A stretch of DNA of 64,000 bases from Paenibacillus zeisoli. GTDB taxonomy: Bacteria > Bacillota > Bacilli > Paenibacillales > Paenibacillaceae. Of this stretch, positions 46,030 to 53,342 are shown piece by piece (within the stretch, counting starts at the first letter, position 1; each line of letters opens with the position of its first letter). A program made the position numbers and the translations under genes. The stretch is taken from NCBI RefSeq assembly GCF_003994465.1, contig NZ_RZNX01000010.1, positions 27,348-91,347 of the forward strand, written 5' to 3'. The notes below the pieces were generated by a model. That model saw only the letters and a list, made by a program, of their open reading frames with translations, was not told the origin of the DNA and ran no database searches.

Positions 46030-46737
46030 ATGCGTTTACGCGGTAGAAAAGGGATACGGGAGAATTTGGAGTCACAGCAGGATATCGTTACACTGGATCC
46101 CCGGGAGCATAAAGGACGCTGGGCGGAATGGTTCGGCAATGATAATCCGATTTATATTGAGCTTGGTATGGGTAAAGGGCAGTTCATCAGTGGGATGAGC
46201 GTGAAATATCCGGATTGCAATTTCATTGGGATGGACATGTATGATGAGTTGATCCGGAGGGCAAGTGAGAAGGCGCGTGGAATCTGGATGGAACAGGGCG
46301 TAGACCTGCCGTCTAACGTGAAGCTGGCTCTTGGAAATATTGAGTCATTGGAGGAGTTCTTTGCTCCTGGCGAAGTAGAGCGGATCTATCTGAACTTCAG
46401 TGATCCCTGGCCAAAATCCAGACACGGTCGCCGCCGGCTGACTCATCCGCGCTTCCTGGACAAATATCGTTCGGTTCTTAACGAGAAGGGAGAAATCCAT
46501 TTCAAAACGGATTCCTTAACGTTGTTTGAATTTTCACTCAATTCCTTTGCGGCTACCGGATTGCAAATGAACAATATTTCCTTAAGCTTACACCGGGAAG
46601 GAATTAATGAAGAGCATGTAATGACAGAGTATGAGACCAAATTTGTTGGACAAGGAATGAACATTTACCGCTGTGAAGTTATGGTGGGAAATGAAGCTCT
46701 TCGTAAGTATCAAGAGCATAAGATGGATCAATTCTAA
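46030..46737 (+). CDS. trmB: tRNA (guanine-N7-)-methyltransferase
   Basis: This 235-residue enzyme methylates G46 of tRNAs. SAM motif I is IELGMGKGQFI near residues 43-53. The TrmB signature NFSDPWPKSRHGRRRLTHPRF lies near 126-146, and the C-terminal TEYETKF motif is present. GGAGG lies a few bases upstream of ATG 46030. It is transcribed alone; a bidirectional terminator separates it from the convergent glycosyltransferase. Confidence 0.96.
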   Translation: MRLRGRKGIRENLESQQDIVTLDPREHKGRWAEWFGNDNPIYIELGMGKGQFISGMSVKYPDCNFIGMDMYDELIRRASEKARGIWMEQGVDLPSNVKLALGNIESLEEFFAPGEVERIYLNFSDPWPKSRHGRRRLTHPRFLDKYRSVLNEKGEIHFKTDSLTLFEFSLNSFAATGLQMNNISLSLHREGINEEHVMTEYETKFVGQGMNIYRCEVMVGNEALRKYQEHKMDQF

Positions 46738-46755
46738 TTACTGGAATATGAATAG

Positions 46756-46808
46756 AAGAAGGGGCTCTTCTTTAGTCAGATATGACTAATGAACAGCCCC
46801 TTCTTTAT
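46756..46808. terminator. Bidirectional terminator trmB/glycosyltransferase
   Basis: AAGAAGGGGCT (46756-46766) pairs with AGCCCCTTCTT (46795-46805) with an inner AGTCA/TGACT stem. Its right arm lies inside the last codons of the minus-strand gene (stop at 46786). Confidence 0.8.
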
Positions 46809-47925
46809 GTTCGAGTACATCAATAATGGCTTGAGCGCTTTGCATGGGATGATAACGTTTGATCTGTTCAATCACACGCTGGCGATTGTGTTTCACTTCT
46901 TCGTAATTGTCCGTCAGTTGACTCATCCACTCCGTAATTACATGAAGACCTGTAATGGGTGTACCCCATCCCTGGGAAGCGAAATACTGGGAATTCTCTT
47001 CTTCCTGCCCGGGAAGAGGTTTGTGGAACAGCATGGGAATTCCTTTGGCGAGACCTTCCGAGCAGGTCATTCCGCCTGGCTTGGTGATCAGCAGGTCAGA
47101 GACCTCCATCAGCTTATCGATTTCTTTCGTAAAGCCCATAAGATGGATATTGGGATGGTTGAATCTTGGATCATCCTCCATCCTTTGGAGGGACTTAGTA
47201 TTGCTGCCGAAACAGAAGATCAGCTGGATCCGATCGCAGTATCGTGCGAGAAGGGTATTGACCGCTTCATCCTTCATAAAGCCCCAGCCACCGCCCATAA
47301 CCAGCACCGTTGGCATATCAGCCAGACCGAATTTGAGTCTTATATCGTCTTTGCTGTGATGCCGTTCCCAGAAGCTGGGATGCACGGGGATCCCAGTGAC
47401 CCGGATTCTTGCTTCCTCAACTCCCCGCTCAAGGAGCCTGTCTTTGACCTGATTGGTCGAGACCAGATAGCAATCGACTTCCCGGCTCACCCAGGTTCCG
47501 TGCGCATCATAATCCGTAATGACCGTACATAATGGAACATCAAGCCCGAGCCGCTTCATCCGTGAAATTACCGCACTGGGGATCGGGTGAGTACATACAA
47601 TTACATTGGGACGAATCTGCTTGACCAGCTGCGTGGTGTGCGTATAAAAAATCCGATGCAGCGCAAGCGTCGTCAATCGGTTTAATGATTTTTTATAATT
47701 GCTGCGGTACATCATTCGTACCAGCCGGGGTTGGGAGCTGAGCGTTTTCTTATATGCTGTAATAATTAGTGGAGCCATTCTCGGATTCAAAAAACTTCCA
47801 AGCTCAAGGACCTTGGTCTGCACATTTGGCGATACTTTACGCAAACTGCTTGAAAGCGCGTAAGCCGCTTGGGTATGCCCTGCACCAAATCCTTCAGATA
47901 AAAGCAGTACTCTTTGTTTTTGCAC
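46786..47925 (-). CDS. GT28-type glycosyltransferase, UgtP/MGDG synthase-like
   Basis: This 379-residue protein has the N-terminal MGDG-synthase domain (LSEGFGAGHTQAAYALS at residues 9-25, then THPIPSAVISRM and ITDYDAHGTW). A C-terminal GT-B domain carries VMGGGWGF and TKPGGMTCSEGLAKGIPMLF for UDP-sugar binding. Family members make glycolipids from diacylglycerol (UgtP/YpfP). The product here may be a membrane glycolipid or lipoteichoic-acid anchor, but specificity is not certain. A PAP2 phosphatase gene is 52 bases upstream on the same strand, which fits lipid metabolism. Confidence 0.88.
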   Translation of the reverse strand: MQKQRVLLLSEGFGAGHTQAAYALSSSLRKVSPNVQTKVLELGSFLNPRMAPLIITAYKKTLSSQPRLVRMMYRSNYKKSLNRLTTLALHRIFYTHTTQLVKQIRPNVIVCTHPIPSAVISRMKRLGLDVPLCTVITDYDAHGTWVSREVDCYLVSTNQVKDRLLERGVEEARIRVTGIPVHPSFWERHHSKDDIRLKFGLADMPTVLVMGGGWGFMKDEAVNTLLARYCDRIQLIFCFGSNTKSLQRMEDDPRFNHPNIHLMGFTKEIDKLMEVSDLLITKPGGMTCSEGLAKGIPMLFHKPLPGQEEENSQYFASQGWGTPITGLHVITEWMSQLTDNYEEVKHNRQRVIEQIKRYHPMQSAQAIIDVLEHKEGAVH

Positions 47926-47977
47926 GTTAGTTTCACCTTTTCCTGCAAGGTTTTACCATAACCTAACAATATCCCCT

Positions 47978-48505
47978 TTAGGTCCATAATGCAACCGTGC
48001 CAAGTGCGACTCCGGTCCCGATCACGGCTCCAGCCAGTACATCAGACGGGTAGTGCAGACCCAGGTAAATTCGGGATAAGCCTACCATCATGGCAATTGG
48101 AGCGAGTATAAACGATGTCACAGGCTCCATTACCATAAAAGGCATTGTAACTGAGAAAATGGCTGTGGTATGCCCTGATGGGAACGAATGATCTGTCAAT
48201 GGATCACGGAATGTATTGGTACCCGGAAGCGTTAGATAGGGCCTCACCCGCGGGTAAGTCTTTTTGGCTATTGCAACTGGGATATGACTGATGGCCAGTG
48301 AAGCAGCTGCTATTAGAGCCGTGTGTCTCCATGGATCTGGAGTAAAAATCCACAGCAGTATCGTTGCTGCAATTGTAAAGGTTGCTCCTCCCATATGGGT
48401 CAGGTAAAAAAGCCAAAAGTTGAGGAAGCTGCCGTGAAGTCCAGTATTTATGGCTACAAATAATCGTTGGTCCAAGTGTGTTAATTTCACAAATAATCGC
48501 TGCAT
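47978..48505 (-). CDS. PAP2-family membrane phosphatase
   Basis: This 175-residue protein has about five membrane segments and the three PAP2 motifs: KKTYPRVRP, SFPSGHTTAIF and SRIYLGLHYPSDVLAG with the catalytic histidines. Substrates of the family are undecaprenyl or phosphatidylglycerol phosphates or phosphatidic acid. ATG 48503-48505 has GGAGGG 5 bases upstream; the longer frame to 48550 is not supported. It is likely co-transcribed with the downstream GT28 gene, suggesting a role in lipid or cell-wall intermediates. Confidence 0.9.
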   Translation of the reverse strand: MQRLFVKLTHLDQRLFVAINTGLHGSFLNFWLFYLTHMGGATFTIAATILLWIFTPDPWRHTALIAAASLAISHIPVAIAKKTYPRVRPYLTLPGTNTFRDPLTDHSFPSGHTTAIFSVTMPFMVMEPVTSFILAPIAMMVGLSRIYLGLHYPSDVLAGAVIGTGVALGTVALWT

Positions 48506-49200
48506 ACAATCCCTCCGCTTTGGATAGGCCGCTAAGCTGACCCGAATCATCCCTTATTTATGGAGTGTGGTGTGTAATCCATATAACCAGCGGAAGCTGG
48601 CCTGAACAACCCTTAGCAGCAGATTGCCGTTATTTTCAGGATAGGATAATCATATTTTTATTCTACGGTCATTTCAAGGTCAGTTTGTTTTATTTTCTAC
48701 TTTAGCCGCCGTCCTTTTTTGACTTATCAAGGATACACCTACTACAATGATTCAAATGATATCAAAAAAGTTTAAAAAAATATCAGGTTTTCCGTAAACT
48801 TTTCCTGATAATTCCCGTTTGATTTAATATAACCTTTACGTTCATCGATTATTTTAGGCAAAGGGGGCGAACCAGGGAAATAAAAAACGGCTAAATGGAT
48901 GAAAATAAGACCTAACCGCTATGAATGCAAGGACGAGGTACTGCTGTACCCTGATATAGACATTCTTTGGGCGTAATTTACACGTAGAAGAGAAATTAGC
49001 CTTTTGACAAATCGGGCGAATTCGTAGAGAATCTTAATGTCTGACCATTTGCACCCAGATAAAGATAAGGGGCAAATGGAGTACCATGCTTCACTAAATT
49101 AAATATGAAACAAGGGTCATTAGAAACTGCGATAACAAATTGTAGAGAGAAAAAGCGTAGTTTAATTTCATGAGGGTTAAAAGGGGGGTACCAGGGAATC
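48506..49200. other. Long divergent intergenic region before the GT2 glycosyltransferase gene
   Basis: About 695 bases without a supported gene. 48720-48850 is very AT-rich. 48858-49160 contains GGGGGCGAACC, a GAGGTAC-TGCT-GTACC hairpin and other GC islands, resembling a structured 5' leader, but I cannot assign it to a known riboswitch class. AAAGGGGGG just before 49201 is the ribosome binding site. Confidence 0.5.
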
Positions 49201-50439
49201 ATGTTGGATGCCATTCTAGTTGGACTGCAGATTATCCTTGCAGTCATTGGTGTGTATCAATTCGTGTTCTCTTTGTTTGGCTTGTATAAGAAAAAGAAAA
49301 AACAGCATTTTCCTCCGACCAAATCTTTCGCTGTCTTGGTAGCAGCACACAACGAGGAGCAGGTCGTCGGAGCCTTAATGGAGAACTTAAAGCTTCTCAA
49401 CTACCCGCAAGATCTGTATGATGTGTTCGTTATTTGTGACAATTGTACGGACGGCACCGCCGATATCGTACGCAGTCATAATATGAATGCGTGTGTGCGT
49501 ACCAATCCGAACCTTCGGGGTAAAGGGTATGCCATTGAATGGATGCTGAAAGAACTTTGGAAGATGCCGCGCCAGTATGATGCGGTTGTTATGTTTGACG
49601 CCGATAATCTGGCTCATCCGGACTTCCTGAACGAGATGAACAATGATCTTTGCAGCGGCGCACGCGTAATTCAAGGTTACATTGACACCAAGAATCCTGA
49701 GGATTCATGGGTGACTGCGGCTTATGGAGTATCATACTGGTACGTTAACCGCCTATGGCAGCTGCCTCGTCATAATCTGAAGATGGCTAACTTCCTTGGC
49801 GGTACAGGCATGTGCTTCGAGACTGAACTTTTGAAAGAAATCGGTTGGGGCGCAACCAGTCTTGTGGAAGACCTGGAATTCACGATGCGTTGTGCGAGTA
49901 AAGGGATTTATCCAGTGTTCAACTATGACGCCAAATTGTTCGATGAGAAGCCGCTAACCTTTAAGGCTTCAGCCCGCCAGCGTCTGCGCTGGATGCAGGG
50001 GCACTTCACCGTAGCGCGCCGATACTTCTTCCCGATGCTGTGGAAGAGTATCAAAGAAAGAAGCATGATCAAGTTTGACCTGGCTCTGTACGCAGTAAAT
50101 GTCTACATCGTACTTCTGACATTTTTGCTTACGGCTTTTATCTGGGCAGATCAATCTTTGTTTAATGGACCGCATATCTCAACCATGTATAGCTACCTGC
50201 CATTCTGGGTATCGCTTCTGGCGATTGCCGGTAATGTGTTCATCTTCTTGGCAGCGATGATACTTGAGAAGATTACGTATAAGAAAGTGTATCTGTATCT
50301 GATTTTGTTCCCGGTTTACTTATTCTCATGGTGGCCGATTACGTTCTACGCATTCTTCACACAGAACAACAAGCAGTGGAGTCATACGGAGCATACGCGT
50401 GTTGTTCGTTTGGAAGAAGTTCAAAGCAAGCAGGGATAA
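49201..50439 (+). CDS. Membrane family-2 glycosyltransferase
   Basis: This 412-residue protein has one N-terminal membrane helix (residues 5-28), then a cytoplasmic GT-A domain. FAVLVAAHNEEQVV and CDNCTDGTAD contact the nucleotide sugar, FDADNLAHPDFL carries DXD, VEDLEFTMR carries the acidic acceptor motif and RQRLRWMQGH is the QxxRW motif of processive synthases. Three or four C-terminal helices follow. The pattern fits polysaccharide synthases such as PNAG or hyaluronan-like enzymes. The sugar is unknown and no export partner is adjacent. The leader upstream is long. Confidence 0.9.
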   Translation: MLDAILVGLQIILAVIGVYQFVFSLFGLYKKKKKQHFPPTKSFAVLVAAHNEEQVVGALMENLKLLNYPQDLYDVFVICDNCTDGTADIVRSHNMNACVRTNPNLRGKGYAIEWMLKELWKMPRQYDAVVMFDADNLAHPDFLNEMNNDLCSGARVIQGYIDTKNPEDSWVTAAYGVSYWYVNRLWQLPRHNLKMANFLGGTGMCFETELLKEIGWGATSLVEDLEFTMRCASKGIYPVFNYDAKLFDEKPLTFKASARQRLRWMQGHFTVARRYFFPMLWKSIKERSMIKFDLALYAVNVYIVLLTFLLTAFIWADQSLFNGPHISTMYSYLPFWVSLLAIAGNVFIFLAAMILEKITYKKVYLYLILFPVYLFSWWPITFYAFFTQNNKQWSHTEHTRVVRLEEVQSKQG

Positions 50440-50468
50440 TCTCCCTGCTTTTTATTTTTTATTTCTGC

Positions 50469-50497
50469 TTGACCGGCGAAGTTTGGTGTGATATATT
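50469..50497 (+). promoter_or_regulatory. Probable sigma-A promoter of infC-rpmI-rplT
   Basis: TTGACC (50469-50474) and TATATT (50492-50497) have a 17-bp spacer and lie about 140 bases before a leader terminator. Confidence 0.7.
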
Positions 50498-50504
50498 AAT
50501 CAAG

Positions 50505-50668
50505 TATTTGCTGTTGCAAGTTTTTGGATTGCAAGCAGAGGCCCAGGCTTCTCACCTGACTGACTTCGGTTAGCTGGTTTTGATCCGTTGATTTATGAAT
50601 GTGAATGTTCATAAAGAATTGACGATCAATATGGGATGCGGGTGATAACCTGTATCCCTTTTTATTTT
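50505..50668 (+). promoter_or_regulatory. L20-type attenuator leader of infC-rpmI-rplT
   Basis: The leader carries hairpins around GACTGACTTCGGTTAGC and ends in a perfect 11-bp terminator stem (50633-50643 with 50648-50658, two G-U pairs, GATA loop) followed by TTTTTATTTT. The position matches the Bacillus leader in which excess L20 binds RNA and forces termination. The aptamer itself was assigned by context. Confidence 0.7.
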
Positions 50669-50717
50669 GCTTATAATGGGTTATACAATTTGGCTAAAGA
50701 CCATTTGGAGGTGGAGA

Positions 50718-51230
50718 ATTATCAGTAAGGAACATATGATCAATGATGAAATACGGGCGAAAGAAGTTCGTTTGGTTGGTGCAGAAGGTGAGCAAATCGG
50801 GATTAAGCCGATTCGTGAAGCGCTGCAGATGGCTATCGATCTCAATCTGGATTTGGTGAATGTAGCGCCGACGGCTAAACCGCCGGTATGCCGGATTATG
50901 GACTACGGCAAGTTCCGTTACGAGACACAGAAGAAAGAAAAAGAAGCCCGTAAGAATCAGAAAATCGTCGATATCAAGGAAGTTTGGTTTCGCGCTAATA
51001 TCGAGGAACATGACTACCAGACGAAACTTCGTAATGTGATCAAATTCTTGAAAGACGGCGACAAAGTGAAATGCTCTGTGCGTTTCCGTGGCCGTGAAAT
51101 CACTCATGCCGATATCGGGAAGAAGATTTTGGATCGCGTCAAGGAAGAAGTTACTGAAATTTCTACCATTGAGCGTCTGCCAAAATTGGAAGGCCGCAGC
51201 ATGATTATGATTTTGGCACCGAAAAACTAA
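50718..51230 (+). CDS. infC: Translation initiation factor IF-3
   Basis: This 170-residue factor prevents 30S-50S association and checks start codons. The N-domain has NDEIRAKEVRLVGAEGEQIG, the linker is KEKEARKNQK and the C-domain has KFLKDGDKVKCSVRFRGRE. The best start is ATT at 50718-50720, giving MISKEHM after GGAGGTGG, the same N terminus as the Bacillus protein. AUU starts are the known device by which IF-3 limits its own synthesis. An upstream ATG at 50667 lies in the terminator tail and is not used. Confidence 0.93.
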   Translation: MISKEHMINDEIRAKEVRLVGAEGEQIGIKPIREALQMAIDLNLDLVNVAPTAKPPVCRIMDYGKFRYETQKKEKEARKNQKIVDIKEVWFRANIEEHDYQTKLRNVIKFLKDGDKVKCSVRFRGREITHADIGKKILDRVKEEVTEISTIERLPKLEGRSMIMILAPKN

Positions 51231-51264
51231 GCGATAAGCTTACAACCTATAAGGGGGAAGTACC

Positions 51265-51465
51265 ATGCCTAAAATGAAAACTCACAGCAGCCTTAAAGGC
51301 CGCTTCAAAATTACTGGAACTGGTAAAGTGAAACGCTACAAAGCAGGCCGCAACCACTTGCTGTCCGGTAAATCCAAAAGCACAAAACGTGTTTTGGCCG
51401 GCAATCCAGTTATGTACGCAGGTGACGTAAGACGTTTGAAACAAGGTCTGTCTAATCTTAAGTAG
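51265..51465 (+). CDS. rpmI: 50S ribosomal protein L35
   Basis: This 66-residue basic protein begins MPKMKTHSSLKGRFK and has the family motif AGRNHLLSGKSKSTKR. It lies 34 bases after infC behind GGGGGAAG and 30 bases before rplT, in the standard order of Firmicutes. Confidence 0.97.
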   Translation: MPKMKTHSSLKGRFKITGTGKVKRYKAGRNHLLSGKSKSTKRVLAGNPVMYAGDVRRLKQGLSNLK

Positions 51466-51495
51466 TAGAACACACTTTCTGGGAGGTTTTTTGAT

Positions 51496-51855
51496 ATGGC
51501 AAGAGTAAAAGGCGGATTCGTCGTTCGTCGTCGTCATAAAAAAGTATTGAAGCTTGCTAAAGGTTATTTCGGTTCCAAACACCGTATTTTCAAAACAGCT
51601 AATGAGCAAGTAATGAAATCATTCCTGTATGCATACCGTGACCGTCGTCAAAAGAAACGTGATTTCCGCAGACTGTGGATCGTGCGTATTAACGCGGCAG
51701 CTCGTCTGAACGGTTTGTCTTACAGCAAATTGATGCACGGCCTTAAGCTTGCTGAAGTGAACATTAACCGCAAGATCCTTGCTGATCTGGCTGTTAACGA
51801 TCTTACAGCGTTCAACTCTTTGGCTGCTGTTGCAAAAGAAAAAATCAACGCGTAA
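51496..51855 (+). CDS. rplT: 50S ribosomal protein L20
   Basis: This 119-residue protein begins [19 protein letters not shown], with [20 protein letters not shown] near residues 49-68. It binds 23S rRNA early in 50S assembly and, in Bacillus, the leader of its own operon. A strong terminator follows at 51877-51912. Confidence 0.98.
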   Translation: MARVKGGFVVRRRHKKVLKLAKGYFGSKHRIFKTANEQVMKSFLYAYRDRRQKKRDFRRLWIVRINAAARLNGLSYSKLMHGLKLAEVNINRKILADLAVNDLTAFNSLAAVAKEKINA

Positions 51856-51876
51856 ATTGCGTTTTACGTACAGGAA

Positions 51877-51912
51877 CAGGCGTCCCATTCGGGACGCCTG
51901 TTTTCTTTTTTT
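51877..51912 (+). terminator. Terminator of infC-rpmI-rplT
   Basis: ACAGGCGTCCC pairs perfectly with GGGACGCCTGT around ATTC, followed by a long T-rich tail. Confidence 0.95.
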
Positions 51913-51986
51913 TCAAGGCGAGGGTACAGGCGTTCTTCACATCCAGAGAATATGCTAGGGGGAAGACATTTGGAGGAGGGGAATGC

Positions 51987-52316
51987 ATGAATTCATCCGC
52001 AATGAAGAAGGAAGCACAAAAGCTGGTAGGTAAAAATATTGTAGCTTATAAAAAAGACGGCGGTATGGTTACGGGCAAGCTTGTTAAGATCAGCGGGAAC
52101 CGCCTGATCCTGGCACCGAAGAAGGGCAAGAAGGTACACACCAAAGCGATTTTGCCGCTGGCCTTGTTCGATCTGCTTGCCATAGGAACTTTGCCATACT
52201 CATACGGCGGCTATGGTTATGGTCATGGCCCTTATGGTGGGGGCTACGGCTATGGTGGCGGGTACGGGTATAACTACGGCTACGGCGGGGGCTACGGCAG
52301 CCCGTTCATTTTCTAA
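51987..52316 (+). CDS. Hypothetical protein with Sm-like N-terminus and Gly-Tyr-rich tail
   Basis: This 109-residue protein has two parts. Residues 9-50 (VGKNIVAYKKDGG, then VTGKLVKISGNRLIL) have the strand pattern of a small Sm- or SH3-like barrel, followed by a hydrophobic segment (AILPLALFDLLAIG). Residues 71-105 are almost only Gly, Tyr and a few His, Asn and Pro. Similar tails occur in spore-coat and surface proteins; function is unknown. GGAGGAGGGG precedes the ATG. It is convergent with the GNAT gene, their stops overlapping by 4 bases. Confidence 0.75.
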   Translation: MNSSAMKKEAQKLVGKNIVAYKKDGGMVTGKLVKISGNRLILAPKKGKKVHTKAILPLALFDLLAIGTLPYSYGGYGYGHGPYGGGYGYGGGYGYNYGYGGGYGSPFIF

Positions 52317-52783
52317 ATTAGCCGAGCAGGCTGATTTGATCGCAGGGATTTGTTCATTTCGTAGCATAGAGACATGGGGATGAATCTCGTTATTTCGTAT
52401 CCGAGCTTTTGGTAGAACAATCGGGCGCGCTCATTTCCCGCGTCGACCATGACTTTGGCCCTGCTGCACCCACGTGAGGCGGCGAAGCTTTCGGCTTGCG
52501 AGAGCAGTGTCTTCCCATGGCGCTTACGCTGCTGCGCGGGTGCAACGGCCATCATGTCAATGTATAATAAATCTCCGTGAATCATAAAATGGATAAAGGC
52601 GCACGGATCATCCTCATAGGCAGGGGAGACAACTAAAGTCACACCACGGCTCATCCTGATGGGAAGGTCTTTCCTTACGGCGTCCAGGTCTCCCTTTGAC
52701 AGATGTGAATAGGGGACAAGCTCGGTTTCGATCAGCCGGTAAATGATAGGGTCATCCTGATTTGGTCTCCGGTAACGGATCAT
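52313..52783 (-). CDS. GNAT-family N-acetyltransferase
   Basis: This 156-residue protein shows the acetyl-CoA motif VAPAQQRKRHGKTLLSQAE (about residues 80-98), after the beta strand LLYIDMMAVAP. The C-terminal NERARLFYQKLGYE motif is the usual GNAT end. The substrate is unknown. It is a single gene, divergent from the ilv operon and overlapping the stop of the convergent Gly-Tyr-rich gene. Confidence 0.88.
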   Translation of the reverse strand: MIRYRRPNQDDPIIYRLIETELVPYSHLSKGDLDAVRKDLPIRMSRGVTLVVSPAYEDDPCAFIHFMIHGDLLYIDMMAVAPAQQRKRHGKTLLSQAESFAASRGCSRAKVMVDAGNERARLFYQKLGYEITRFIPMSLCYEMNKSLRSNQPARLI

Positions 52784-52891
52784 TGTGAATTCTCCTCCTC
52801 ACCGTACATATTTCTGGGCAATGTACTCTATCATATGGTGAGGGAGAAAAAGGGTTCCTCATGTTTAAAGGGAATCGATTTGCAAAAAGTG

Positions 52892-52920
52892 TTGACTATG
52901 GCACCTAGGAATCATATAAT
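52892..52920 (+). promoter_or_regulatory. Sigma-A promoter of the ilv-leu operon
   Basis: TTGACT (52892-52897) and a perfect TATAAT (52915-52920) are 17 bp apart, placed directly before the T-box leader. Confidence 0.9.
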
Positions 52921-52927
52921 GTTTCTA

Positions 52928-53292
52928 AACATTTTAACGCGATAACGCGATACGAAATCGGCAATGATGAGGACGAAGTGTTAGGGGCTCTTTTGATCAG
53001 AGAGTGGATGGATTTGCTGAGACCACCACCATTATCCCTTAATGACGAGCTCACCTCTGAGCTGTTCTCCTGAAAAGTTCTTCTTACCGGATATAACCAC
53101 GCGCGTGGAGAAGAAGAAGCTATTAGGGAGAATCGTAAGGTCTACGTTACGGACCATGAGTAGGGAGAGATCCTTTACTCGACAAGGCCTGGGTTTGTGA
53201 AGATCCGGGTGAACATGGGTGGTACCACGGAAGCGATAACCTTTCGTCCCTCGAAGCAGAAATCTGTTTTGAGTGACGGAAGGTTTTTTTGA
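52928..53292 (+). promoter_or_regulatory. T-box leader of the ilv-leu operon (leucine specifier)
   Basis: GGGTGGTACCACGG at 53217-53230 is the T-box sequence. It is followed by a terminator formed by AACCTTTCGTC and GACGGAAGGTT with a T run (53238-53291). Stem I spans about 52965-53070. In its 3' side CTC is followed by ACC, the usual specifier context, reading leucine. Uncharged tRNA-Leu would allow read-through into ilvB. Confidence 0.93.
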
Positions 53293-53342
53293 TGTTATAG
53301 ACCTAAGCTATGTGAATGGTAATTTTGAGAGGAGGATGACTG

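Noticed and set aside
48858-49010. c-di-AMP (ydaO-type) or c-di-GMP riboswitch
   Set aside because: GGGGGCGAACC recalls part of the ydaO consensus, but the GGGGUGAAUC and 3' boxes are not found; kept only as an unassigned leader.
48996-49247. Minus-strand 83-codon frame in the GT2 leader
   Set aside because: Overlaps the glycosyltransferase start, with no conserved motif or plausible ribosome binding site.
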